Assembly (NCBI GenBank): GCA_023429995.1
Contig: JAEZCE010000027.1
Coordinates: 186,001 to 250,000, forward strand
Direction: 5' to 3'
Length of the DNA: 64,000 nucleotides
Source of the DNA: Bacillota bacterium
GTDB lineage: Bacteria; Bacillota; UBA4882; UBA8346
This document shows, piece by piece, positions 8,571-17,084 of the stretch. A model generated the notes under the pieces. It had not been told where the DNA came from and made no database searches. It saw only the letters and a program-made list of their open reading frames with translations. The position numbers and the translations under genes were made by a program. Within the stretch, counting starts at the first letter, position 1, and every line of letters starts with the position of its first letter.

Positions 8571-9974
8571 CTATCCCACTTGAGATAATTTATGATCGGC
8601 AATTGATTGAGGTTGAATGGTTTTCCCGGACAAAACCTCTTTCTGAATGTGATTATCTTTTGCAGCAATCTGCCCGTTTACAATAACATAAGCGATTCCT
8701 TCCGGAGGAGCATCCGGTCTGCCGATACCTGGAAAATCAGCGCAATCGTTGATTTTGTCGATGTTCCAAATGACTAGATCCGCATCAGCGCCTTCTTTTA
8801 AGCGGCCTTTGGTATTCAATCCGAAAGTTTGGGCAGGCAATAAGGTACATTTAACAACTGCATCCACGACGGATAAAATCTGCTTTTCCCGGACCAACTT
8901 CCGGAAAAACCGCGGAAAGGTTCCGGTGTTTTGCGGGTGCCCTTCCCGGGTTGATCCGGTCGGGGTGGGCCCGATATCGGAAGAAACCATCGTATAGTCA
9001 TGCTTAAAGGGTTCATCAATATCTGTTTCGTTACCGGTAAAGCAAATTACCGAATCATTTGGATAGTTGGCGCGCATATCCTGGTAGGTTTGACTGGTTA
9101 AACGTCTGCCGCAATATTTTCCGGTAGCGGCCATTAAATCTTCCGGCTTCCAGCCAAACTCAGTCATATATCTCTCGCTAAATACAGGGGTCCCCACAAA
9201 GGAAGCAAAAGCGGTATAGAGTCCACTATCAATCCAAACGTCAATACCATCGTGTCGGGCTTGGTCAACGATGGATAGTGCCTTGCTCATGAGTCCACAA
9301 CCATATTGGTAAACGAAATGGGAAATTAAAACGCGGGCCCCGGTGATTAAGCTAATATTGATTGCTTCGGTGAGTGAAGCCAAATCCCCGCAAGCAAGCA
9401 TCCTGGTATGGATGGCGATTAAACGGCCATGTTTTGCGGCAACCTGACTGAGAGCGATAATTTCTTCAAAGGATGTACCAGGAGCGTATTCCAGACCAAA
9501 AGACAATCCGATGGCTCCATCCGCCAATGCCTTTTCAGTTAAATCTACCATCTGCCGGATTTGTTGGGCACTCGCTGGAAGAAAAGGATCCATAGCCCCG
9601 ACTCTTTGACGCAAAGTAAAGGAATGTCCTATTAATTGCGCTTGATGAATTGGGAAACCCAGTTGGTCCTCGGTGGAGAAAAATTCCTGTAGATTGATGG
9701 GACTGAGTCCGCAATTACCGCCTACCGCGGTGGTTACGCCCTGAACCAATGCCAGTTCGGCGAATTCACGGTGCCCGTCGATATGGCTGTGGACATCGAT
9801 AAAACCGGGAGAAACAAATTGTCCATCCGCATCGATTTCTACTTTCCCATATATTTCACCTGCAGTGATCACTGCAATTTTTCCATTTTTCACACCAATG
9901 GCGCCGGAAGAAAATTGATATTTTTCAGGATCCACCAACTTGCCGTTACGAATGACCAGGTCGTATCTGTCCAC
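8571..9974 (-). CDS. D-aminoacylase / N-acyl-D-amino-acid deacylase family amidohydrolase
   Basis: About 467 aa metal-dependent amidohydrolase. The order IRNGKLVDP, GKIAVI, FVSPGFIDVHSHIDGH (metal ligands HSH), GVTTAVGGNCGLSP and a C-terminal GRLKEGADADLVIWNIDKI is typical of D-aminoacylases. It should hydrolyse an N-acyl amino acid or related amide in the cytoplasm. In reverse reading, GGAG lies 8 nt before GTG 9974, so this start is preferred to a GTG at 9983 that overlaps the ribosome site. It has its own promoter with the shared box at 10027-10080. Together with two M20 hydrolases elsewhere it suggests use of N-acylated (possibly sulfur-containing) amino acids. Confidence 0.82.
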   Translation of the reverse strand: MDRYDLVIRNGKLVDPEKYQFSSGAIGVKNGKIAVITAGEIYGKVEIDADGQFVSPGFIDVHSHIDGHREFAELALVQGVTTAVGGNCGLSPINLQEFFSTEDQLGFPIHQAQLIGHSFTLRQRVGAMDPFLPASAQQIRQMVDLTEKALADGAIGLSFGLEYAPGTSFEEIIALSQVAAKHGRLIAIHTRMLACGDLASLTEAINISLITGARVLISHFVYQYGCGLMSKALSIVDQARHDGIDVWIDSGLYTAFASFVGTPVFSERYMTEFGWKPEDLMAATGKYCGRRLTSQTYQDMRANYPNDSVICFTGNETDIDEPFKHDYTMVSSDIGPTPTGSTREGHPQNTGTFPRFFRKLVREKQILSVVDAVVKCTLLPAQTFGLNTKGRLKEGADADLVIWNIDKINDCADFPGIGRPDAPPEGIAYVIVNGQIAAKDNHIQKEVLSGKTIQPQSIADHKLSQVG

Positions 9975-10026
9975 TAGAATCACTCCAAACCAATGAATGA
10001 TGATTTCTTTAAAGATAAATAAAACT

Positions 10027-10080
10027 ATTCCTACCGATTTTATTGTATTTAATTCTAATATCGAATGAATTATTTGTCAA
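10027..10080 (-). promoter_or_regulatory. Promoter with ATAGGAAT-like box for the D-aminoacylase-type gene
   Basis: On the minus strand TTGACA (complement of 10075-10080), a 17 bp spacer and TAGAAT (complement of 10052-10057) form a promoter. GTAGGAAT (complement of 10027-10034) lies downstream. It stands back to back with the promoter at 10118. Confidence 0.62.
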
Positions 10081-10117
10081 TTGGATCTGAGAATATTTAA
10101 AAGGTGATTCATTTTTC

Positions 10118-10176
10118 TTGACAAAATTTTTCCATCCTATTACAATGGAAGAAATATAAATTATTCCGATTGGAAA
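10118..10176 (+). promoter_or_regulatory. Promoter with palindromic ATTCCGATTGGAAA box
   Basis: TTGACA 10118-10123, 17 bp, TACAAT 10141-10146. At 10163-10176 the sequence ATTCCGATTGGAAA contains the GGAA half-site in both orientations. This is the clearest two-sided version of the box in the window. It serves the DUF2325 gene. Confidence 0.6.
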
Positions 10177-10247
10177 AGTATGAATTTAAAATCGGTGATT
10201 TTCCCAGGAATAAAATTTTTAGCAAGCCTTAGCAGGAGGGAAATCCA

Positions 10248-10520
10248 ATGGTAGTTTTACTTGTTGGTGCAGACAGGTTGGGTAATATTTATGAACAACT
10301 CCATCTAGAAGGTGCCGAGGAAATTATTCACTGGACGGGTCGCTGCAAAACCTGCATTAAAAAACCAATTCCAAGGCGGGTTGAAAAAATTATCATCTTT
10401 TGCGATTATATTAATCATCCTTTGATGGGTAGTATTAAAAGGCAAGCCAAAAGAGAAGGCATACCCGTAACTTATACCAAGCGGGCCCTTTCCCATAGGT
10501 CGGAAAGCTTGCTTGCCTAA
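10248..10520 (+). CDS. DUF2325 family small protein
   Basis: 90 aa. The pattern VVLLVGADRLGNI, a central GRCKTCIKKPIPRRVEKIIIFCDYINHPLMGSIK and a C-terminal KREGIPVTYTKRA fits DUF2325, a small conserved family of Firmicutes and other anaerobes without an established biochemical role. It has one CxxC (KTC region: CKTC). AGGAGG precedes ATG 10248. It has its own box-controlled promoter, which links it to the same regulon. Confidence 0.75.
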   Translation: MVVLLVGADRLGNIYEQLHLEGAEEIIHWTGRCKTCIKKPIPRRVEKIIIFCDYINHPLMGSIKRQAKREGIPVTYTKRALSHRSESLLA

Positions 10521-10572
10521 AATTGGACACGGATTTAAATTTTAACTAATCCCCGAGGAAAGGTGAAAGGGA

Positions 10573-11520
10573 ATGAGTATCGTCATTGTAAGCAGTATCG
10601 TAGTGATTTTGGGGATTGGATTTTGGTTGCCCTTTGTCCTCAATTCGGAACATCAAAACCTGACGCCGGCAATCCGCGAAAAGGCGCCGGGAAAATTTGT
10701 CCGTCTTTCTTTAGGATTTACTCATTATGAAATTGCGGGACCGGAAAACGGTCAGGTAATTATGTTGATTCACGGCTTCTCGGTTCCTTATTACATGTGG
10801 GAACCTAACTTTTCAATCTTATCAAAAGCCGGGTTCCGGGTAATCCGGTATGACATCTATGGAAGGGGTTTATCGGACAGACCGGATGTTGTATACGACC
10901 GGAAACTCTTTGTGACTCAATTGAAGGAACTCATTGAAGCGTTGCAACTCAAAGAGCCGATTCATCTTATTGGTAATTCCATGGGTGGAGCTGTGGCAAC
11001 GGCATTTGCGGCAGACTATCCGGAAAAAATCGGCAAATTAGTCCTGATCGATCCTTTCAACGAACAGTTACCCATCGGACCCTTTGGTATCCCGTTGCTT
11101 GGAGAATATCTCGGTTCCATTTCACTCGTACCCTTTGCGCCGCAAAGACAGTTACAAGATTTTTTGCATCCGGAATTATTTCCAAATTGGCCCGATCTTT
11201 TTAGGGAACAGATGCAATATAAAGGTTTTGGCAGGGCTTTGCTTTCAACCTTACGCAACTTTATCAGCCATGATCCGACTGCGGATTATTTCAAAATCGC
11301 CCGCCAGGATGTTTCGGTACTGCTTATTTGGGGAACCGAAGACCAAACTTTAAGTACCAAAGGAGCCATGAAGCTCTATCGCATATTGCGCCCGGAATTA
11401 CTCTGGATTGAAAAGGCCGGTCATCTTCCCCATTATGAATTGCCGGAGAAAGTGAATCCGCGAATGATTGATTTTTTAGCTGAAAATAACCATCAAGAGT
11501 TGAATCAAAAGCAAGTTTGA
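10573..11520 (+). CDS. Alpha/beta hydrolase, membrane-anchored
   Basis: 315 aa. An N-terminal hydrophobic segment (residues about 2-24) should anchor or export it. The catalytic serine is in GNSMGGAVAT, the acid likely in WGTEDQTLS and the histidine in GHLPHYELPE. MLIHGFSVPYYMWEPN carries the oxyanion region. The fold covers esterases, lipases and C-C hydrolases, so the substrate cannot be told. GGAAAGGTGAAAGGG precedes ATG 10573. It lies 52 bp after the DUF2325 gene and may share its promoter. Confidence 0.8.
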   Translation: MSIVIVSSIVVILGIGFWLPFVLNSEHQNLTPAIREKAPGKFVRLSLGFTHYEIAGPENGQVIMLIHGFSVPYYMWEPNFSILSKAGFRVIRYDIYGRGLSDRPDVVYDRKLFVTQLKELIEALQLKEPIHLIGNSMGGAVATAFAADYPEKIGKLVLIDPFNEQLPIGPFGIPLLGEYLGSISLVPFAPQRQLQDFLHPELFPNWPDLFREQMQYKGFGRALLSTLRNFISHDPTADYFKIARQDVSVLLIWGTEDQTLSTKGAMKLYRILRPELLWIEKAGHLPHYELPEKVNPRMIDFLAENNHQELNQKQV

Positions 11521-11682
11521 TTCGTCTTGAGCCAGCTGAAAACTAGTAGAGAGCGTATCGTAAACAAATGGCAATCAGAAATGGGAAGATACGTTCTACT
11601 TAAGTAAGACGCATCCAGCCTGATTACTTCAAAAATTGTTATTTTCAGCTACAAAATATTTACAATGAGGAGTGTCTGTTGA

Positions 11683-11730
11683 TTGACAAAATATAGAAGT
11701 CGGCATAAAATATTAGTAATCAAATAGGAT
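11683..11730 (+). promoter_or_regulatory. Promoter with ATAGGAAT-like box for the corrinoid module
   Basis: TTGACA 11683-11688, 17 bp, TAAAAT 11706-11711, then ATAGGAT at 11724-11730, 13 bases after the -10 end as in most other copies. No terminator-type leader follows. The 75 bp to the corrinoid gene hold only short imperfect repeats. Confidence 0.65.
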
Positions 11731-11804
11731 AACTTTAATATATTTAGACTACCAATAACCTTCTTTCGTATCATACGTAGACTTTAGCATTGGAGCGTGA
11801 TACC

Positions 11805-12473
11805 ATGGGAAAAAATCCTGAAGAACTTCAAAAAGGGTTGTCCGATGCAGTCGTGGAGATGGATGAAATCGGAACGGTTGCTCTGGCCCGGGAAGTTGTC
11901 CAAGTGCAGCACGATCCATACCAGGCCATTGAAAAAGGATTGGCGGATGGCATGGATCGGGCTGGTAAACTTTTTGAGGAAGAGGAGTATTTTATTCCGG
12001 AGCTTTTAATGTGTTCCGATGCCATGTATGCCGGTTTAGATGTTTTAAAACCCCACCTGAAAATCGATAATCAGGCTAAAAAGTGTCGGGTTGTCATTGG
12101 GGTTGTCGAAGGCGATACCCATGATATCGGGAAAAATCTGGTGAAAATTATGCTGGAAACGTCGGGTTTTGAAATCTTTGACTTGGGCCGGGATGTAGCG
12201 CCCAAAGATTTTGTCGCCAAAGCTAAAGAGGTTGAAGCCCAAATCATTGCCATTTCAACGCTGATGACGACCACCATGGACGGAATGGCTGAAGTCATCC
12301 GGCTTTTGGACCAGGAGAATATTCGGGAGAACTTCTGGGTGATGGTGGGTGGAGGTCCGATTTCCCAAAGTTTTGCCGAACGAATAGGCGCCGACGGTTA
12401 TTCCAAAGATGCGGCTGCAGCCGCAAGGTTAGCCCGGCGATTCATTGAAGGAGTTCCGGCTAGCCATGGATGA
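11805..12473 (+). CDS. Corrinoid (B12-binding) methyltransferase protein
   Basis: About 222 aa with the two domains of MtaC/MttC/MtsB-type proteins. The N-terminal helical cap (about 1-90) carries EYFIPELLMCSDAMYAGLDVLKPHL. The Rossmann B12 domain has EGDTHDIGKNL, whose His at about residue 106 is the lower axial cobalt ligand, and a second-half MVGGGPIS. It carries a methyl group on Co(III) between a donor methyltransferase and an acceptor. ATG 11805 is preferred to TTG 11790 because GGAG at 11792 gives normal spacing. The stop overlaps the next gene by 8 bp. Confidence 0.9.
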   Translation: MGKNPEELQKGLSDAVVEMDEIGTVALAREVVQVQHDPYQAIEKGLADGMDRAGKLFEEEEYFIPELLMCSDAMYAGLDVLKPHLKIDNQAKKCRVVIGVVEGDTHDIGKNLVKIMLETSGFEIFDLGRDVAPKDFVAKAKEVEAQIIAISTLMTTTMDGMAEVIRLLDQENIRENFWVMVGGGPISQSFAERIGADGYSKDAAAAARLARRFIEGVPASHG

Positions 12474-13491
12474 TTTGAGTCCCAAAGAGCGATTGTTTCG
12501 GGTGTTGCAACATAAAACCGTTGATCGCCCTCCGGTAATTTGCACCGGAGGAATGATGAATGCGGCGATCGTTGATGTGATGGAACTTTCAGGCCAAACG
12601 CTGCCCGCTGCTCATCATGATGGGGTCTTAATGGCCGGTTTATCAGAAGCGGTAGGACAATATACCGGATTTGAAAATTTGGGCATCCCTTTTTGTATGA
12701 CAGTGGAAGCAGAGATCCTGGGTAGCAAAATTGATTTTGGGTCCCTTTCCTGCGAGCCGAAAATAGTCAAGGAAAAATTTTCTTCCGTGAGTCAGGTGGA
12801 GTTTCAGGATATTGATGTTTTAAAAAATTCCGGCCGTTTGCGTGTTTTAGCTGGGGCAAGTTCTCTTTTAGCCAAAAACTATCCCGATATTCCCGTGATC
12901 GGTTCGCTTACCGGGCCTATGAGTACGGCAGCCTCGATTGTCGATCCGATTACTTTTTTGAAGGAACTCCGGAAAGATCGGGACCATGCCCATCGAGTCA
13001 TTGATTACGTAAGCAGGTTCTTAGGTAGGTATGCCGAGCTATTGGTGGAAAATGGAGCTTCCATCATTGCTATCGGTGATCCGACGGCGACCGGGGAAAT
13101 ATTAGGGCCCAAAATGTTTGAGGAATATGTAGTATTTTATTTAAATCAAATCATCCGGGAAATTCATCATTTGGGAGTTCCGGTGATCCTGCATATTTGC
13201 GGGGATATGAAAGCAGTGAAACATTTAATCCCCAAGTTAGAATCGGATGCCATCAGTACGGATGCTTTGGTCAACTTGAGGCTATTAAAAGAAGAATTTA
13301 AGGATTTAATCACCATGGGGAATCTAAGTAGCTATTTATTGCAATTTGGGACTGCCGAAAAGGTCGCCGAGCAGACTGAAAAATTATTGGAAGATGGAAT
13401 TGACATCATTTCACCTGCCTGTGGCCTTAGTACGTCCTCAGCCCTCACGAATATTCATGCCCTGACTGAAACAGTAAAGGAGTCCCGGTAA
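12466..13491 (+). CDS. MtaA/UroD-family corrinoid methyltransferase
   Basis: About 341 aa of the uroporphyrinogen decarboxylase fold, MtaA/MtbA/MtsA branch. The zinc-binding HxC...C pattern is visible in LHICGDMKAVKHL and SPACGLSTSS; such zinc sites activate a thiol. In Methanosarcina MtsA of this family both demethylates methylthiols and uses a corrinoid partner. Here the cognate corrinoid protein is directly upstream (8 bp overlap) and the reactivase directly downstream. GAAGGAG serves ATG 12466. No MtaB/MttB-type donor enzyme is present in the window, so this enzyme may itself act on the methylated substrate. Confidence 0.85.
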   Translation: MDDLSPKERLFRVLQHKTVDRPPVICTGGMMNAAIVDVMELSGQTLPAAHHDGVLMAGLSEAVGQYTGFENLGIPFCMTVEAEILGSKIDFGSLSCEPKIVKEKFSSVSQVEFQDIDVLKNSGRLRVLAGASSLLAKNYPDIPVIGSLTGPMSTAASIVDPITFLKELRKDRDHAHRVIDYVSRFLGRYAELLVENGASIIAIGDPTATGEILGPKMFEEYVVFYLNQIIREIHHLGVPVILHICGDMKAVKHLIPKLESDAISTDALVNLRLLKEEFKDLITMGNLSSYLLQFGTAEKVAEQTEKLLEDGIDIISPACGLSTSSALTNIHALTETVKESR

Positions 13492-15152
13492 TGGCCCAGG
13501 TTTATTTCAAACAAGCGAAGATAGGGGTTAATGTAGAAAATGGCACCAACCTGCTGGATGTAGCCCGGAGTGCTGGCGTGATGATCGAATCACCTTGCAA
13601 CGGTTCCGGTATTTGTGGTAAATGTTTGGTCAAAATAACCCCCGATTCTTTATCTCGCCTGAATCAAAAAGCAGGGGAACGGAGTTTTCAGAAACCGGGT
13701 CATGTATTGGCTTGCCAGTCTCGGGTAATGGGTGATGTAACGGTGGATTTGATCCCGGATTTGCAAAACCGGGACTTAAAAATACTGAATGACGGTCAAA
13801 GTATAGCCAATGTGAAAAATCCTTATATTACAAAAAAATATAACCGCAAGTTACATTCTACGGTGATTTATGCCGGTGGAAAGTTACTTGGGACCGAATC
13901 CGGGAATACCGTAAGCAAGAATTACGGAGTCGTAGTCGATATTGGTACAACTACGTTGGTGGTTTCATTGGTGGATATCGCCGTGGGTAAAGAACTGTTT
14001 TCAGAGTCATCCCTGAACCCTCAGGCATCGTATGCTCATGATGTATTATCACGGATTCAATTTGCAACAGAAAACAAGGGATTGGTATTATTGTATCAAG
14101 GAGTGATTCAGGAAATTAACCGCCTGATTCGTGTGGTGGCTAAGAAAGCCAGGGTAGCCAATAAAGATATCTATGAAATCGTTCTTTCCGGTAATACTTG
14201 CATGTTGCATCTGGCGATTAACAAAAGTCCGGAATCTTTAGGCAAATATCCCTACCGGTCCCAAATTCAAGGTGAAATGTTTTTGAAATCGGTAGATTAT
14301 AATTTGGATATTGACGAATACGGAGTGGTTTATATACCTCCGGTTATATCCTCATTTATCGGCGCTGATATCACCTCCGGGATACTGGCTTGCCAATTGC
14401 ATCATCAAAAAGAATCGGTTTTGTTTGTAGATATTGGGACCAATGGCGAGATGGTGCTGGCGGTTGGAGGAAGGCTTCTCGCAAGTTCCACCGCAGCAGG
14501 CCCGGCTTTTGAAGGAATGAATATTCAACACGGTATGCGGGCTGAGAACGGGGCCATTGATTCATTTGAAATTAATCAGCATGGATTGAGGATGACTGCG
14601 ATAGGAGATCTAGAGGCTATTGGTATCTGCGGCAGCGGCCTTTTGGATATTGTGGCGGAATTGGTCGCCCATGGGGTTGTTGATAAGAAAGGGAAATTAA
14701 AAGACGCAGGCAGTAAAGATGTACCGGAATTTATCCAGGATCGGCTGGTAACCATCAATGGTAAAACAGTTTTTCAATTATCGGAAAAAGTATGGCTTTC
14801 TCAAAAGGATATCCGGCAGGTCCAGTTAGCGAAAGGCGCGATACGCAGCGGGATCGAATTTTTGCTGGCTGAGGCTAAAATTTTAGCTGAAGATGTTCAG
14901 CGGGTTCTGATTGCGGGTTCTTTCGGTTATCATTTACGGGTAAAGAGTCTAATTGAATTGGGATTATTGCCGGAGGCGTTTTTGAATAAAATTCAAATGG
15001 TTGGCAATACCTCAAAATCCGGTGGGCAGGCTTTCTTATTGAATCAATCATACCGGAATGAAATGAAAGAAATTGTTAAAAAAGTCGAAGTGATTGAACT
15101 TGCGGATTATCAAGATTTTGATAAAGTCTTTGTCGATTGTTTAGGGTTTTGA
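13491..15152 (+). CDS. Reductive activator of corrinoid proteins (RACo/RamA-like ASKHA ATPase)
   Basis: 553 aa. N-terminal 2Fe-2S ferredoxin-like domain with Cys36, Cys42, Cys45 and Cys75 in the CX5CX2C...C pattern. The remainder is the DUF4445/RACo C-terminal ASKHA domain with VVDIGTTTLVVSLVD, LSGNTCMLHL, LFVDIGTNGEMVL and GICGSGLLDIV. These proteins reduce inactive Co(II) corrinoid back to Co(I) using ATP. The start ATG shares its A with the TAA stop of the methyltransferase gene. It completes a corrinoid protein-methyltransferase-activator unit. Confidence 0.88.
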   Translation: MAQVYFKQAKIGVNVENGTNLLDVARSAGVMIESPCNGSGICGKCLVKITPDSLSRLNQKAGERSFQKPGHVLACQSRVMGDVTVDLIPDLQNRDLKILNDGQSIANVKNPYITKKYNRKLHSTVIYAGGKLLGTESGNTVSKNYGVVVDIGTTTLVVSLVDIAVGKELFSESSLNPQASYAHDVLSRIQFATENKGLVLLYQGVIQEINRLIRVVAKKARVANKDIYEIVLSGNTCMLHLAINKSPESLGKYPYRSQIQGEMFLKSVDYNLDIDEYGVVYIPPVISSFIGADITSGILACQLHHQKESVLFVDIGTNGEMVLAVGGRLLASSTAAGPAFEGMNIQHGMRAENGAIDSFEINQHGLRMTAIGDLEAIGICGSGLLDIVAELVAHGVVDKKGKLKDAGSKDVPEFIQDRLVTINGKTVFQLSEKVWLSQKDIRQVQLAKGAIRSGIEFLLAEAKILAEDVQRVLIAGSFGYHLRVKSLIELGLLPEAFLNKIQMVGNTSKSGGQAFLLNQSYRNEMKEIVKKVEVIELADYQDFDKVFVDCLGF

Positions 15153-15271
15153 ATTAATTTAGGTTATGATACGATTGAACTATCGTCGGTTGCTCAAATT
15201 ATGGAGTATGAATCCTAATAAGTGTGCATACCTGGGTTCGATGTTGGTAATAAATTTTGGAGGTTATGGAA

Positions 15272-15439
15272 ATGGGCTTGGAAAAAGATCTAAATGATAA
15301 AAAATTCCCCATTGCCATGGAAGATCTCAAACAACTCTTAGAAATGGTGAATAGTATTAATTACGGTTCCGTTACGATATTGATTCAAGACCGCCGGGTG
15401 ATACAGATTGAAAAAAATGAGAAGGTAAGGTTGAAATAA
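15272..15439 (+). CDS. yezD: YezD family (DUF2292) small protein
   Basis: 55 aa from ATG 15272. The block INYGSVTILIQDRRVIQIEKNEKVRL is the YezD/DUF2292 signature. Family members are often found next to sulfate or sulfur-metabolism genes; the biochemical role is not established. GGAGG at 15259-15263 fits ATG 15272 better than ATG 15266 (3 bp away) or TTG 15257 (inside it). It follows the corrinoid module by about 120 bp and probably belongs to the same transcript. Confidence 0.75.
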   Translation: MGLEKDLNDKKFPIAMEDLKQLLEMVNSINYGSVTILIQDRRVIQIEKNEKVRLK

Positions 15440-15527
15440 ACCTTTGATATTAATCTGACTCCGGCACTTCAATTCAATCGCTGGATTGGCAATGGTTGGT
15501 TGAATAATGTTTTTGGAAAAGATTGAG

Positions 15528-15576
15528 TTGACATTTGGAAAGTCTAGTCATAAAATAAAAGTAATTTGATAGGAAA
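15528..15576 (+). promoter_or_regulatory. Promoter with ATAGGAAT-like box for nitrogenase-like pair 3
   Basis: TTGACA 15528-15533, 17 bp, TAAAAT 15551-15556, then ATAGGAAA at 15569-15576, 13 bases after the -10 end. It is followed by leader copy 2. Confidence 0.7.
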
Positions 15577-15596
15577 AGATGTATTAATAATATGAA

Positions 15597-15661
15597 ATGG
15601 GTTGACCAGACAGACTGGAGGCCATGTTCATCGTTTTTTGATGATGACATGGCTTTTTTAT
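15597..15661 (+). promoter_or_regulatory. Conserved antiterminator/terminator leader, copy 2
   Basis: CCAG (15606-15609), loop ACAGA, CTGG (15615-15618): Watson-Crick paired, with both sides differing from the CTAG/CTAG copies in a compensated way. Outer pairing AUGG (15597-15600) with CCAU (15622-15625) flanks the same GA and G bulges. The following terminator runs from GCCATGT to ACATGGC and ends in TTTTTTA. Confidence 0.72.
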
Positions 15662-15701
15662 TTCATAGAAGAAACTGTGAATAAGGATTTGGAGGGGTTT
15701 T

Positions 15702-17045
15702 ATGATGAGCAAGTTTGTGGATCGTCCCCGGTATACTTGCGCTTTGGGAGGTGCGGTTGGAACGCTGAATAGTTTGCCGAAAGTGGTTCCGATTTTGCAT
15801 GCTGCTGCGGGATGCGGCGGAAATATTGCCAATGCTTTAAATGGGGCAGCCGGCTATTTGGGAAGCGGCTATTGTTCCGGGCAAGCCCTTCCAAGTTCCA
15901 ATGTATATGAGAATGAAATCGTTTTCGGCGGGGAAAAACGTTTGACCGAGCAAATTGAAAATACATTGAAAGTAATCGACGCTGATCTATACGTGGTGGT
16001 TACAGGATGCATGGTGGAAATGATCGGTGACGATGCCCACGCAGTCGTTAAACAATTTTCAGGAAACCGGGTGCCGGTACTGGCGGCAGATACGGGCGGT
16101 TTTAAAGGCAATTCCTATAAAGGATATGATATCATTTTAGAGCTTTTATTCCGGGAGTTCGTAAATAAAACAGAAAGTAAAGATCCGAAAACCCTTAATT
16201 TATGGGGTATCGTTCCGATTCATGATGTTTTTTGGAAAGGAAACTTGGCTGTTTTAAAATCACTCCTAGGGAAATTGGGCTATCAGGTCAACACCTTTTT
16301 TGGAGATGATGAAACATTAGATAATCTTCGCAATGCCGGTCGTGCTATATTGAATGTAGTGGTTTCAGATACCGTTGGTATTACACCGGCTGAAGTTTTT
16401 CAACAAGAGCACGGCACGCCCTTTGTGAAAGCACCTTTTCCGATTGGAGCCTGGGGGACTGAACAGTTTTTGAGAACGGTTGGAACGGCGTTGGGAATAG
16501 AGGATGCTTTTGTTGAAAAATTGATCAAGGAAGAAAAACGGCATTATTACAATTATTTAGGAAGGCTTGCCGATGTATACAACGATCTGGACTTGCAACG
16601 ATATGCCGTCATTGTTGGGGATTCCAATTATGCACAGGCACTCACTCGTTTTCTCGCCGATGATTTGGGTTGGTTACCGGAATTGGTTGTAGTAACGGAT
16701 ATCCTTAACGAGGAGCAAGAGAAAGTTGTCAGCGGAAGATTTGCAAACTACCGCGCGCCGGTTAATCCGGAACTGGTCTTTGACACCGATACGTCCAGTG
16801 TAAAAAAGCATCTTTTTAATCACTGGCCGGTTAACCGTAACCATCGCTATTATGACGGATTGAATCCGGCTTTTGTGATTGGCAGCGGATTTGAAAGGGA
16901 TTTGGCCGATTCTTTGGGAGTCCCGCATTTAAGTGTAACTTATCCCATTTCCAACCGGGTGGTCCTTGATCGTGCTTATGCCGGTTATTCGGGTGGTCTG
17001 AGGCTTACGGAAGATTTACTTAGCGCCTTGGTTGGCAGTCGTTAA
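15702..17045 (+). CDS. Nitrogenase-like component 1, NifK-type subunit (pair 3)
   Basis: 447 aa. P-cluster-type cysteines occur in PRYTCALGGAV, HAAAGCGGN and TGCMVEMIGDD. The C-terminus ends in RVVLDRAYAGYSGGLRLTEDLL. It is closely similar to the K-like protein at 51226 (shared YNDLDLQRYAV and RFLADDLGWLPELVV) and more distant from those of pairs 1 and 2. GGAGGGG at 15691 gives ATG 15702 or, better spaced, ATG 15705. Unusually the K-like gene precedes the D-like gene here. It is the first gene after leader copy 2. Confidence 0.87.
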   Translation: MMSKFVDRPRYTCALGGAVGTLNSLPKVVPILHAAAGCGGNIANALNGAAGYLGSGYCSGQALPSSNVYENEIVFGGEKRLTEQIENTLKVIDADLYVVVTGCMVEMIGDDAHAVVKQFSGNRVPVLAADTGGFKGNSYKGYDIILELLFREFVNKTESKDPKTLNLWGIVPIHDVFWKGNLAVLKSLLGKLGYQVNTFFGDDETLDNLRNAGRAILNVVVSDTVGITPAEVFQQEHGTPFVKAPFPIGAWGTEQFLRTVGTALGIEDAFVEKLIKEEKRHYYNYLGRLADVYNDLDLQRYAVIVGDSNYAQALTRFLADDLGWLPELVVVTDILNEEQEKVVSGRFANYRAPVNPELVFDTDTSSVKKHLFNHWPVNRNHRYYDGLNPAFVIGSGFERDLADSLGVPHLSVTYPISNRVVLDRAYAGYSGGLRLTEDLLSALVGSR

Positions 17046-17084
17046 GGAATTTGTTTTGAATACGAGGAAGGAAGGTAATGAAAA

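Noticed and set aside
11521..11580. Sequence CTGAAAACTAGTAGAG resembling the core of the leader RNA
   Set aside because: The stem does not pair properly, the invariant UGAC is missing and no terminator follows.
12466..13491. Uroporphyrinogen decarboxylase for heme synthesis
   Set aside because: The HxC...C zinc motif and the adjacent corrinoid protein place it, and the enzymes at 43567 and 48666, in the methyltransferase branch.
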